7,060 nt of DNA from Chromobacteriaceae bacterium (GTDB lineage: Bacteria; Pseudomonadota; Gammaproteobacteria; Burkholderiales; Aquaspirillaceae): assembly GCA_030151505.1 (NCBI GenBank), contig JASLDQ010000386.1, forward strand, positions 1-7,060, given 5' to 3'. Positions within the stretch are counted from its first letter, which is position 1. Each line of letters begins with the position of its first letter. The notes below the pieces were generated by a model that was not told the DNA's origin, ran no database searches, and saw only the letters and a list, made by a program, of their open reading frames with translations. The position numbers and the translations under genes were made by a program. Of the stretch, positions 1 to 5,566 are shown in pieces.

Positions 1-17
1 TCTCGTTTCCCGCTCCA
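1..17 (+). tRNA. tRNA-Gly, 3' end only (cut by window edge)
   Basis: The first 17 bases match the last 17 of the complete tRNA-Gly at 46-121 except for the first base (T instead of C, the last base of the T loop). They comprise the 3' half of the T stem, the 3' acceptor strand, the discriminator base and an encoded CCA. This is therefore the tail of a tandem tRNA-Gly copy. Its anticodon lies outside the window, so the GCC identity is inferred from the similarity. Confidence 0.8.
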
Positions 18-45
18 GCCCACCGGTTCAATAGTTTCACCCTCT

Positions 46-121
<76 letters not shown>

Positions 122-128
122 GTTTCTT

Positions 129-149
129 TCGAAAAGATTCACTTTTCGA
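129..149 (+). other. hairpin in the Gly-Cys tRNA spacer
   Basis: The perfect inverted repeat TCGAAAAG (129-136) and CTTTTCGA (142-149) encloses the 5-nt loop ATTCA. No run of T follows, so it is not a standard intrinsic terminator. It would fold between the two tRNAs in the primary transcript, where it could separate or mark RNase processing sites; that role is inference. Confidence 0.5.
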
Positions 150-159
150 CGCCAGTCAT

Positions 160-233
160 GGCGGGGTAGCAAAGTGGTTATGCAGCGGCCTGCAAAGCCG
201 TCTACGCCGGTTCGATTCCGACCCCCGCCTCCA
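160..233 (+). tRNA. tRNA-Cys(GCA)
   Basis: A 74-nt cloverleaf with acceptor GGCGGGG/CCCCGCC, anticodon loop CTGCAAA carrying GCA at 192-194, and T loop TTCGATT. CCA is encoded at 231-233. It is the last tRNA before the terminator at 239-263 and is probably co-transcribed with the two tRNA-Gly genes. Confidence 0.97.
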
Positions 234-238
234 GAACC

Positions 239-263
239 AAGCCAGCATGATGCTGGCTTTTTT
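239..263 (+). terminator. intrinsic terminator of the Gly-Gly-Cys tRNA transcript
   Basis: The stem AAGCCAGCA / TGCTGGCTT with loop TGA is followed at once by a run of T (258-263). It starts 5 nt after the CCA of tRNA-Cys and would end the first tRNA transcription unit, so tRNA-Leu needs its own promoter. Confidence 0.88.
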
Positions 264-274
264 CTTGTCTTTTC

Positions 275-314
275 CCCGGCAAGACCAGCCCGAAGCATCT
301 GGTCTGGAGCCGGG
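275..314 (+). other. long interrupted palindrome upstream of the tRNA-Leu -10 box
   Basis: CCCGGC (275-280) pairs with GCCGGG (309-314), and AGACCAG (282-288) with CTGGTCT (299-305). That gives 13 bp with a small internal bulge and a 10-nt loop. No T run follows. It covers the place where the -35 element of the tRNA-Leu promoter should lie, so it could be a protein-binding site; a second, U-less stop structure for the upstream transcript is the alternative. Confidence 0.4.
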
Positions 315-323
315 TGGGGCCGT

Positions 324-329
324 TATAAT
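324..329 (+). promoter_or_regulatory. -10 element of the tRNA-Leu promoter
   Basis: TATAAT matches the sigma-70 -10 consensus exactly and lies 42 nt before tRNA-Leu, downstream of a terminator, where a new promoter is needed. No good TTGACA-like -35 box is seen at 16-18 nt spacing, so the promoter may depend on an activator or upstream contacts. Confidence 0.65.
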
Positions 330-371
330 TCGTTCTTCGCAGCGCCGTTCGGCGCCTTCACGAAACGGTGC

Positions 372-456
372 GCGACGATGGTGGAATTGGTAGACACCCG
401 GGACTTAAAATCCCGTGCCGAAAGGCGTGCGGGTTCGATTCCCGCTCGTCGCACCA
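372..456 (+). tRNA. tRNA-Leu(UAA)
   Basis: An 85-nt class II tRNA. Acceptor GCGACGA pairs with TCGTCGC, the D arm contains TTGGTAGACA, the anticodon stem CGGGA/TCCCG encloses loop CTTAAAA with anticodon TAA at 406-408, a long variable arm (TGCCGAAAGGCGT) follows, and the T loop is TTCGATT. CCA is encoded at 454-456. It reads UUA and UUG codons. The 3' halves of tRNA-Leu genes are common integration sites for phages and islands, which bears on the gene-poor stretch that follows. Confidence 0.97.
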
Positions 457-466
457 GATAAAAATC

Positions 467-496
467 AAGGGGTTGCACAATTGTGTGACCCCTTTT
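467..496 (+). terminator. intrinsic terminator after tRNA-Leu
   Basis: AAGGGGTTGCACAA and TTGTGTGACCCCTT can pair along 14 positions (two of them G-T), although the innermost pairs must open to form a loop. TTTT at 493-496 begins the U tract. It starts 11 nt after the CCA of tRNA-Leu and ends that transcription unit. Confidence 0.85.
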
Positions 497-746
497 CCTT
501 TGTGTGCCTGCCGCAAGAGTGTCCACAAGGTGTCCGCACGCTACTTGCAAAATTTCAGGCCCCCATCCTGCATGGCAAACCTGCACTCGACTGCCGTCTA
601 AGCCGTCGCGCGGGTCGGCGGCTATTTGCTTCCGGTTCAAGTCGGTACAGGTTTCGCCTCTTTCACGCGAACTCACGATCCTTTCAGGCCTTTCGGCCAT
701 GCAACCACTCCGGCTGTCTGGACATCAGATTAGCGCCTGGCGCGCG
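497..746. other. no gene recognised between tRNA-Leu and the small minus-strand ORF
   Basis: No frame here shows clear coding character. A minus-strand open frame (323-700) crosses the region but runs through the tRNA-Leu gene and is rich in rare AGG/AGA codons near its start, so I do not call it. The one visible repeat is GTGTCC at 519-524 and again at 530-535, an 11-nt period about 65 nt beyond the tRNA 3' end. The region could be the residue of an integrated element, which cannot be shown from the sequence alone. Confidence 0.5.
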
Positions 747-947
747 TCAGAACGGGTCGCTGGTGGCTTCGGCCAGCTCGCGCCGGGCTTGTAAGTCGTT
801 GCGCCGGGCACGGACTTCGGCGTCGTGCTGCACGATGTCGGTCGATCGGGCGTAGCGCAGGAGTACCGGCACGGCCTCGGTGGCGCGGATGCGCGCCTGC
901 ATGCCTTGGTAGTCTGAGAGCTGGCGGTGGGTCAGTCCGGTAATCAT
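747..947 (-). CDS. small protein of unknown function, 66 residues
   Basis: I do not recognise this protein. The ATG (945-947 on the plus numbering) is preceded on the minus strand by AAAGGA at 956-961 with 8-nt spacing, a good ribosome binding site. Codon use is ordinary for this genome: mostly G/C-ending, with CGC, GCC and GAC favoured. That sets it apart from the shadow frames around it. The product is charged and soluble, with no signal peptide or membrane segment. The Arg-rich middle and C-terminal parts (about residues 17-61) look helical. An open frame on the same strand stops with TAG directly before this ATG, so translation might be coupled. It is isolated and opposite in strand to the tRNAs and metNIQ. 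A leftover phage or plasmid gene is one possibility; a short orphan gene is another. Confidence 0.5.
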   Translation of the reverse strand: MITGLTHRQLSDYQGMQARIRATEAVPVLLRYARSTDIVQHDAEVRARRNDLQARRELAEATSDPF

Positions 948-950
948 CTA

Positions 951-1684
951 AACAATCCTTTCTGCCTCATCCTGACGGCAAGTGGCCTTAAACTTCGGAC
1001 ACGCCGGCGGCGTTATCGTTCCGTAGCCTCTTGGCGCGCCTTTTACTGTGCGCTCAAGCCCTTGGGCGGGTCTGGCCGACCGCAACCGCGAACGACCGCT
1101 CCGGCGATCCTGGCTCAGCGTAAAGCACATCACCAAGCTGTTTGGGCTCATCCTGAGCTTAGGTGGCAGGGGCAGTGTGATGCCCTTGTGCTCCGGTTAG
1201 ACGATTCTTTTGTCGGGTTTGCCAGGCTCTCTACCAGTAACAGATCAGGATCGATGGTGATCGGCAAGGCTTATGGAGTGACGTCAGACATTCAACACGT
1301 TGCGCCGCTTCATTCGTGCTATCCGAGGCTGGCCGGCGACGTCTAATCCGCGCCGGTACCTGCTGACCTTGCCGGTTACGCGCATCATGCATGGAGTGCC
1401 ATCACGCCGGCTGGGTGGGGCGAATTCCACAAGCCATCTTACGGCGCCTCGCCGGGCGGGCAGAGCTAGCTCATCACGCTCTCTCTTTCGCGTGCATGGC
1501 AGCCGCCATGTCGATGACCGATTCCCTTTTTACGCCTGTATGTACTAAGAGATGTTTCACATATAGCCGAAGGGAATGATGAAAGCGTCCGGAATCATTT
1601 CTTTATCTCGGTCAACCCTGCTAATTTCGGGCAAAATACAAGTTTTGCCTGCTTTTTGAAGCGGGGAATACAGCGATATTTACT
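951..1684. other. gene-poor stretch and metNIQ leader
   Basis: No credible protein gene was found. On the minus strand a frame is open from 1196 to its TAG at 948-950 (82 sense codons). Its only ATG (1151) has AGG one base upstream, too close to serve as a ribosome binding site, and its composition is Arg/Pro/Ser-rich, so I do not call it. Plus-strand frames here have mixed codon use. Small inverted repeats occur, such as CATGGC/GCCATG at 1495-1510. The last 60-120 nt must hold the metN promoter and leader, but no clear -35/-10 pair is visible. The base pattern is less regular than in the flanking operons, which fits intergenic or decayed DNA. Confidence 0.5.
1630..1657 (+). terminator. terminator-like hairpin in the metN leader
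   Basis: GGCAAAA (1630-1636) pairs perfectly with TTTTGCC (1643-1649) around loop TACAAG. TGC and then a run of five T (1653-1657) follow. On the plus strand this resembles an intrinsic terminator or attenuator ending 27 nt before the metN start codon; on the minus strand no T run follows. It could end an upstream transcript or regulate metNIQ. No known methionine or SAM riboswitch motif was recognised ahead of it. Confidence 0.45.
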
Positions 1685-2698
1685 GTGATAACCATAGAAA
1701 ACGTCAGCAAAAGCTATGAAGTCGGCGGCCGGCTCGTTCCGGCGCTGCGCGATATCCGGCTCGACATCGCCAAGGGCGAGGTCTTCGGCGTCATCGGCCG
1801 CTCCGGTGCCGGCAAGAGCACGCTGATCCGCACGCTCAACCTGCTCGAACGCCCGTCGTCCGGGCGCATCCTGCTCGACGGCGAGGACATCACCGCGCTC
1901 GACAGCGCCGGCCTGCAAAAGCTGCGCCAGCGAGTCGGCATGGTGTTCCAGCACTTCAACCTGCTCAGTGCCAAGACCGTCGCCGCCAACATCCGCTTTC
2001 CGCTCAAGCTGGCCGGCAAGTACAGCGCGGCCGAAATGGACGCGCGGGTGGACGAGCTGCTGGAACTGGTCGGCCTGCGCGAGCAGCGCGACAAGTATCC
2101 GTCGCAGCTCTCCGGCGGGCAGAAGCAGCGTGTCGGCATCGCCCGCGCGCTGGCCAACCACCCGGACGTGCTGTTGTGCGACGAGGCGACCTCGGCGCTC
2201 GACCCGGAAACCACCCAGTCGATCCTGCGGCTTTTGCTCGACATCAACCGCCGCCTCGGCCTCACCATCGTGCTGATCACGCACGAGATGCAGGTGATCC
2301 GCGCGATCTGCGACCGCGTCGCGGTGATCGAGGGCGGCGAGATCGTTGAGACCGGCAATGTCGCCGACGTGTTCCTGCATCCGCAGCGCCCCGTCACGCA
2401 ACTGCTGGTGGCCGAGGGCAGCGGCATCGACGCGGCCGAGTGGACGCTGTTGCGCGACCAGGCCAAGGGCCCGCTGCTGAAGCTGACCTTCACCGGCGAC
2501 ACCACCTATCAGCCGATCCTCAGCGCGGTGATGCTGGAAACCAACGTGCGGCTCAACATCCTGCAGGGCAGCATCGGCCGCATCAAGGACACGCCCTACG
2601 GCCAGCTGCTGGTCGAACTGGTGGGCGACGAACTGAACAAGGACCAGCTCGCGGCATCGTTTGCGCGCCATGGCATCCACTACGAGGTACTCAACTGA
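1685..2698 (+). CDS. metN: methionine ABC transporter, ATP-binding protein MetN
   Basis: MetN is the cytoplasmic ATPase that powers uptake of L-methionine (and usually D-methionine) through MetI. All nucleotide-binding motifs are present: Walker A GRSGAGKST (residues 38-46), Q-loop Gln89, signature LSGGQ (142-146), Walker B VLLCDE (162-167) and switch His200. The C-terminal part, from about residue 262, is the ACT-like regulatory domain typical of MetN, where bound methionine inhibits transport. Length is 337 residues, usual for the family. The start is GTG at 1685: the frame has no ATG, GTG or TTG between the stop at 1622-1624 and this codon, and the product begins MI as MetN proteins often do. 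No good ribosome binding site is present; GCGGGGAA at 1661-1668 is too distant. The stop overlaps the metI start by one base (TGATG). Confidence 0.96.
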   Translation: MITIENVSKSYEVGGRLVPALRDIRLDIAKGEVFGVIGRSGAGKSTLIRTLNLLERPSSGRILLDGEDITALDSAGLQKLRQRVGMVFQHFNLLSAKTVAANIRFPLKLAGKYSAAEMDARVDELLELVGLREQRDKYPSQLSGGQKQRVGIARALANHPDVLLCDEATSALDPETTQSILRLLLDINRRLGLTIVLITHEMQVIRAICDRVAVIEGGEIVETGNVADVFLHPQRPVTQLLVAEGSGIDAAEWTLLRDQAKGPLLKLTFTGDTTYQPILSAVMLETNVRLNILQGSIGRIKDTPYGQLLVELVGDELNKDQLAASFARHGIHYEVLN

Positions 2699-3357
2699 TG
2701 GATTTTTCGGTAATCGACTGGGCCGACATCAGCGAGGCCACCATCGACACGCTGACGATGACCGGCTTCTCGCTGCTGTTCACCGTCCTGCTTGGCCTGC
2801 CGCTGGGCGTGCTGCTGTTCGTCACCAGCAAGCGCCAGCTGCTGGAAAACCGCGGCATTTACGTGGTGCTGTCGCTCGTCTCCAACGTGCTGCGCTCGGT
2901 GCCGTTCGTGATCCTGCTGATCGTGATGATTCCGTTCACCGTCTGGCTGATCGGCTCTTCCATCGGGGTCGAGGGCGCGATTCCGCCGTTGGTGGTCGGC
3001 GCCACGCCGTTCTTCGCCCGGCTGGTGGAGAACGTGCTGCTCGAAATCGACCGCGGCGTGGTCGAGGCCTGTCAGGCGATGGGAGCCAAGACGCACCAGA
3101 TCATCATCGGCGCGCTGCTGCCCGAAGCCTTGCCCGGCCTGCTGGCCGCCGTCACCGTCACCGCGATCACGCTGGTGTCCTATGCCGCCATGTCCGGCGT
3201 CATCGGCGGCGGCGGGCTGGGGGATCTGGCGATCCGCTTCGGCTACCAGCGCTTCCAGACCGAGGTGATGATCGTGACCGTCGCCATCCTGATCCTGCTG
3301 GTGCAGGTGCTGCAGGTACTGGGCGACTGGCTGGTGATCCGCTTTACCCGCAAGTAA
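2698..3357 (+). CDS. metI: methionine ABC transporter, permease MetI
   Basis: MetI is the inner-membrane permease; two copies form the methionine channel with a MetN dimer. The protein has 219 residues, close to the usual 217. Hydrophobic segments lie at about residues 20-42, 55-80, 93-110, 147-168 and 189-207, matching the five-helix MetI topology. The coupling loop that docks on MetN carries the EAA motif, EACQAMGAKTHQ (123-134) ending in LLPEALP (140-146). GVIGGGGLGDLAIRFGYQRF (168-187) is the conserved MetI C-terminal signature. The ATG overlaps the metN stop by one base, with GAGG at 2684-2687 as ribosome binding site (10-nt spacing), so translation is probably coupled to metN. Confidence 0.96.
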   Translation: MDFSVIDWADISEATIDTLTMTGFSLLFTVLLGLPLGVLLFVTSKRQLLENRGIYVVLSLVSNVLRSVPFVILLIVMIPFTVWLIGSSIGVEGAIPPLVVGATPFFARLVENVLLEIDRGVVEACQAMGAKTHQIIIGALLPEALPGLLAAVTVTAITLVSYAAMSGVIGGGGLGDLAIRFGYQRFQTEVMIVTVAILILLVQVLQVLGDWLVIRFTRK

Positions 3358-3404
3358 GCAGCAAACAAACCCACGGTTCGCAACCGACTACAAGGAAGCT
3401 CAAC

Positions 3405-4187
3405 ATGTCCAAGAAAGTTCTGTCCGTTCTGGTCGCTTCGGCTCTGGCGTTCAGCGCCGCCGCCCACGCCGAGAAGCTGTCGGTGGCCGCCACCGCCGTG
3501 CCGCACGCCGAAATCCTCGAGTTCGTGAAGCCCAAGCTCGCCAAGGAAGGCGTCGAGCTGGACGTCAAGGTGTTCACCGACTACGTGCAGCCCAACGTGC
3601 AGGTCGCCGAAAAGCGCCTGGACGCCAACTTCTTCCAGCACAAGCCTTACCTGGACGAGTTCAACAAGAACAAGGGCACCACGCTGGTGCCGGTCGTGGC
3701 CGTGCACGTCGAACCGTTCGGCGCCTACTCGACCAAGGTCAAGAAAGTGGCCGACCTGAAGTCGGGCGCGACCATCGCCATCCCGAACGATCCGTCCAAC
3801 GCCGGCCGCGCGCTGATCCTCTTGGCCCAGAACGGCCTGATCAAGCTGAAGGACTCGAACAACATCGCGTCCACGCCGAAGGACATCGTCTCGAATCCGA
3901 AGAAGTTCAAGATCCGCGAACTGGAAGCCGCCACCCTGCCGCGCGTGCTCGGTCAGGTCGATCTGGCCCTGATCAACACCAACTACGCGCTGGAAGCCAA
4001 GCTGGTGCCGACCAAGGATGCGCTGTTCATCGAAGGCAGCAAGTCGCCGTACGCCAACATCCTGGTTTCGCGCGCCGACAACGCCAACTCGCCGGCCATC
4101 AAGAAGCTGGCCGCCGCCCTGACCGGCGCCGACGTGAAGAAATTCCTGCAGGAAAAGTACAAGGGCGCCATCGTCCCGGCCTTCTGA
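3405..4187 (+). CDS. metQ: methionine-binding periplasmic protein MetQ (NlpA family)
   Basis: MetQ is the substrate-binding subunit that delivers methionine to MetI. Residues 1-22 form a signal peptide (basic MSKK, hydrophobic core, AHA before Glu23), cut by signal peptidase I. The mature part shows the NlpA/MetQ motifs: ATAVPHAEILE (29-39), NFFQHKPYLDEF (75-86), EPFGAYSTK (103-111), IPNDPSNAGRAL (126-137) and INTNYA (190-195). Length is 260 residues, normal for the family. Unlike E. coli MetQ, there is no lipobox cysteine, so the protein is predicted to be soluble in the periplasm. AAGGAAG (3392-3398) is a good ribosome binding site 6 nt before the ATG. The 47-nt gap from metI contains no terminator, so it shares the operon. 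Separate, stronger translation fits the usual need for excess binding protein. Confidence 0.96.
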   Translation: MSKKVLSVLVASALAFSAAAHAEKLSVAATAVPHAEILEFVKPKLAKEGVELDVKVFTDYVQPNVQVAEKRLDANFFQHKPYLDEFNKNKGTTLVPVVAVHVEPFGAYSTKVKKVADLKSGATIAIPNDPSNAGRALILLAQNGLIKLKDSNNIASTPKDIVSNPKKFKIRELEAATLPRVLGQVDLALINTNYALEAKLVPTKDALFIEGSKSPYANILVSRADNANSPAIKKLAAALTGADVKKFLQEKYKGAIVPAF

Positions 4188-4215
4188 TCCCGGCCGACTG
4201 AGATGCCCCGTCCCC

Positions 4216-4242
4216 AAAGCCCGGAGAAATCCGGGCTTTTTT
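4216..4242 (+). terminator. intrinsic terminator of metNIQ
   Basis: The stem AAAGCCCGG (4216-4224) and CCGGGCTTT (4231-4239), with loop AGAAAT, is followed by a T run (4237-4242). It lies 28 nt after the metQ stop and closes the methionine operon. Confidence 0.92.
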
Positions 4243-4280
4243 CATCCATAATCCTGCACCGTTTCCGTTGGAGTCCTTCC

Positions 4281-4706
4281 ATGTTCCGTCTCGCCAGCCT
4301 GTCCGCCGTCCTGTTGCTGAGCGCCTGCGCCAGCACCATGCCTCCCGTCCCCGCGTTGCGGGTGCAGGCGATGACCAAAACGGAACTCGACCTGCGCGGC
4401 TGCGGCATGACGCTGACCCAGCCGGCCGGCGGCACGCTGTTCGCCGCCTCCGCCTCGGGCGATGCCCGGCTCAAGCTCAACGACCGGGTGGTCAAGCTGA
4501 GCCGCGTCAGCGCCACGGGCGAGAGTCTGCCCGGTGGCCAGGCGGCGGTGCAGGTGTTCGGCGGCGAAGACGGCGTGCGCGTGACCGTTACCGCCCGGCC
4601 CGGCGGCGCCGAGAGCGGCAAGTCCCGCCGCGTCAATGCCGGCGTCGAGGTCGAAACGCCGACCGGGCTGGTGCTGCTCGATGCCGCCGGCGAAGCCGGC
4701 TGCTGA
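4281..4706 (+). CDS. small outer-membrane lipoprotein of unknown function, 141 residues
   Basis: The family is not recognised. The N-terminus is a lipoprotein signal, MFRLASLSAVLLLSAC, with lipobox LSAC and Cys16 as the lipidated residue. Ala and Ser follow, with no Asp at +2, so outer-membrane sorting is expected. The mature part is short and beta-rich by pattern (alternating hydrophobic and polar residues in the middle and end) and has two more cysteines, one in RGCGM near mature residue 27 and one as the last residue, which could form a disulfide. The ATG at 4281 has GGAG (4270-4273) 7 nt upstream. An earlier in-frame ATG at 4203 is rejected because the metNIQ terminator would lie inside the gene and the lipobox would be 42 residues from the start. 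A TATAAT-like CATAAT at 4247-4252 may be its -10 box. It probably shares a transcript with the YceI gene 40 nt downstream. Confidence 0.85.
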   Translation: MFRLASLSAVLLLSACASTMPPVPALRVQAMTKTELDLRGCGMTLTQPAGGTLFAASASGDARLKLNDRVVKLSRVSATGESLPGGQAAVQVFGGEDGVRVTVTARPGGAESGKSRRVNAGVEVETPTGLVLLDAAGEAGC

Positions 4707-4746
4707 GCTATAAATCAGCCATCGTCATCCTGTCGGTGGAACCGCC

Positions 4747-5310
4747 ATGCTTCGTCTCACCCTGCTGACCCTGCTGGCGGCCCCGGCTCTGGCCGCGCCC
4801 GAGCATTACGAAATCGAGCCCAGTCACACCTATCCGTACTTTGAAGTGGGGCACTTCGGATTCTCCCACCTGCTGGGGCGTTTCAACTCCACCCGCGGCA
4901 GCATCATGCTCGACCGCGAGGCGCAGACGGGCAGCATCGACGTGGAGATCGACGCGGCCAGCATCGACACGGGCTTCGCCGCCCGCGACAAGGCGCTGCG
5001 CGGCGCGGATTTCTTCCAGGTCGGCCAGTACCCGACCTTGCGCTTCCATGCATCGAAACTCCGGTTTGACGGCAAGCAGCCGGTGGCGGCCGACGGCGAT
5101 TTCAGCATGACCGGCGTGACCCGCCCGCTCACGCTGACCATCGAGCGGCTGATCTGCAAGCCGCACCCCTACTGGGGGAAACCGGCTTGCGGCGCCCGGG
5201 TTTCGGCCGTCATCCGCCGTTCCGACTTCGGCATGAAGTACGGCATTCCCTTCGTGTCCGACGAAATCCGCATCCGCATCGAGCTGGAGGCGCTGGGGGC
5301 CGAACCCTAA
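4747..5310 (+). CDS. YceI-family secreted protein
   Basis: YceI-family proteins form a lipocalin-like beta barrel; characterised members bind isoprenoid or other lipid-like molecules in the periplasm, but the ligand here is unknown. The signal peptide MLRLTLLTLLAAPALA (1-16) is followed by the family's start YEIEPSHTYPYFEVGHFGFS (21-40), then GRFNSTRGSI (44-53), IDAASIDTGFAARDKALRG (68-86), DFFQVGQYPTLRF (88-100), GDFSMTGVTRPLTL (117-130) and RRSDFGMKYGIPFVSDEI (157-174). These are the standard YceI landmarks in order. Cys137 and Cys148 flank the HPYWGKPACG segment and probably form a disulfide. The product is full length at 187 residues. GGTGGA at 4735-4740, 6 nt before the ATG, is an adequate ribosome binding site. 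TATAAA at 4709-4714 could serve as a -10 box, although no -35 partner is visible. Confidence 0.93.
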   Translation: MLRLTLLTLLAAPALAAPEHYEIEPSHTYPYFEVGHFGFSHLLGRFNSTRGSIMLDREAQTGSIDVEIDAASIDTGFAARDKALRGADFFQVGQYPTLRFHASKLRFDGKQPVAADGDFSMTGVTRPLTLTIERLICKPHPYWGKPACGARVSAVIRRSDFGMKYGIPFVSDEIRIRIELEALGAEP

Positions 5311-5321
5311 CGGTCCGGCCG

Positions 5322-5351
5322 TTGACGCCTCGACCGGCCAACGCGCACAAT
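5322..5351 (+). promoter_or_regulatory. sigma-70-type promoter of the thiMED operon
   Basis: TTGACG (5322-5327) matches the -35 consensus at 5 of 6 bases. CACAAT (5346-5351) matches the -10 at 4 of 6. The spacer is 18 nt. Transcription would start near 5358, about 38 nt before the riboswitch, which is the arrangement expected for riboswitch-controlled genes. Confidence 0.6.
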
Positions 5352-5395
5352 CGCCGCTCTTTTCCGGGATGTGCCGTTTGTTCTGGCCATTCCGG

Positions 5396-5488
5396 CGTGA
5401 CTCGGGGTGTCGCGGTGTTGTTGCAGAACCGCGGCTGAGACATACCCGTAGAACCTGATCTGGATCATGCCAGCGTAGGGAGGTCACG
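5396..5488 (+). promoter_or_regulatory. TPP (THI-box) riboswitch aptamer
   Basis: The conserved THI-box elements occur in order: GGGGTG (5404-5409), the pyrimidine-binding CTGAGA (5435-5440), CATACCC (5441-5447), GAACCTGATCTGG (5451-5463) and the pyrophosphate-side GCGTAGGGA (5473-5481). The closing helix P1 is CGTGAC (5396-5401) with GTCACG (5483-5488), a perfect 6 bp. The aptamer lies 78 nt ahead of thiM and senses thiamine pyrophosphate to turn the salvage operon down. No intrinsic terminator follows (the hairpin at 5505-5518 lacks a T run), so control is probably at translation. Confidence 0.97.
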
Positions 5489-5539
5489 ACGCATCCCTGC
5501 CCGCCGTGCGCCCGCACGCGCCGACCGCCATGCGTCTGC

Positions 5540-5563
5540 CTTCCTCGATCCACCCGGAGGGAG
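5540..5563 (+). promoter_or_regulatory. predicted Shine-Dalgarno-masking hairpin of the riboswitch
   Basis: CUUCCUC (5540-5546) can pair with GAGGGAG (5557-5563), 7 bp with one G-U and a 10-nt loop. This would bury the thiM ribosome binding site GGAGG (5556-5560). The same pyrimidine stretch, CCUUCCU (5539-5545), can pair instead with AGGGAGG (5477-5483), the 3' part of the aptamer. The two helices exclude each other: TPP holds the aptamer together and frees the pyrimidines to mask the site. This is a paper fold. Confidence 0.6.
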
Positions 5564-5566
5564 AAC

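Noticed and set aside
323..700. Minus-strand open frame of 125 codons with GGAG before its ATG
   Set aside because: It runs antisense through the whole tRNA-Leu and its terminator, producing a stretch typical of a translated tRNA, and it uses many rare AGG/AGA codons.
1077..1099. Repeated CGACCGC as possible origin iterons
   Set aside because: Only two 7-base copies in GC-rich DNA with no replication gene nearby; not distinguishable from chance.
1106..1118. GATCCTGGCTCAG, identical to a stretch near the 5' end of 16S rRNA
   Set aside because: Only 13 bases match and the sequence around them does not resemble 16S rRNA; treated as chance.
1595..2680. Long minus-strand open frame opposite metN
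   Set aside because: A shadow of the GC-rich metN codons; the plus-strand product has every ABC ATPase motif.
4203..4280. Upstream ATG extending the lipoprotein by 26 residues
   Set aside because: It would place the metNIQ terminator inside the gene and move the lipobox far from the N-terminus; the ATG at 4281 has a proper ribosome binding site.
5505..5518. Hairpin CGTGC/GCACG after the riboswitch as a terminator
   Set aside because: The stem is only 5 bp and no T run follows, so transcription termination is unlikely.
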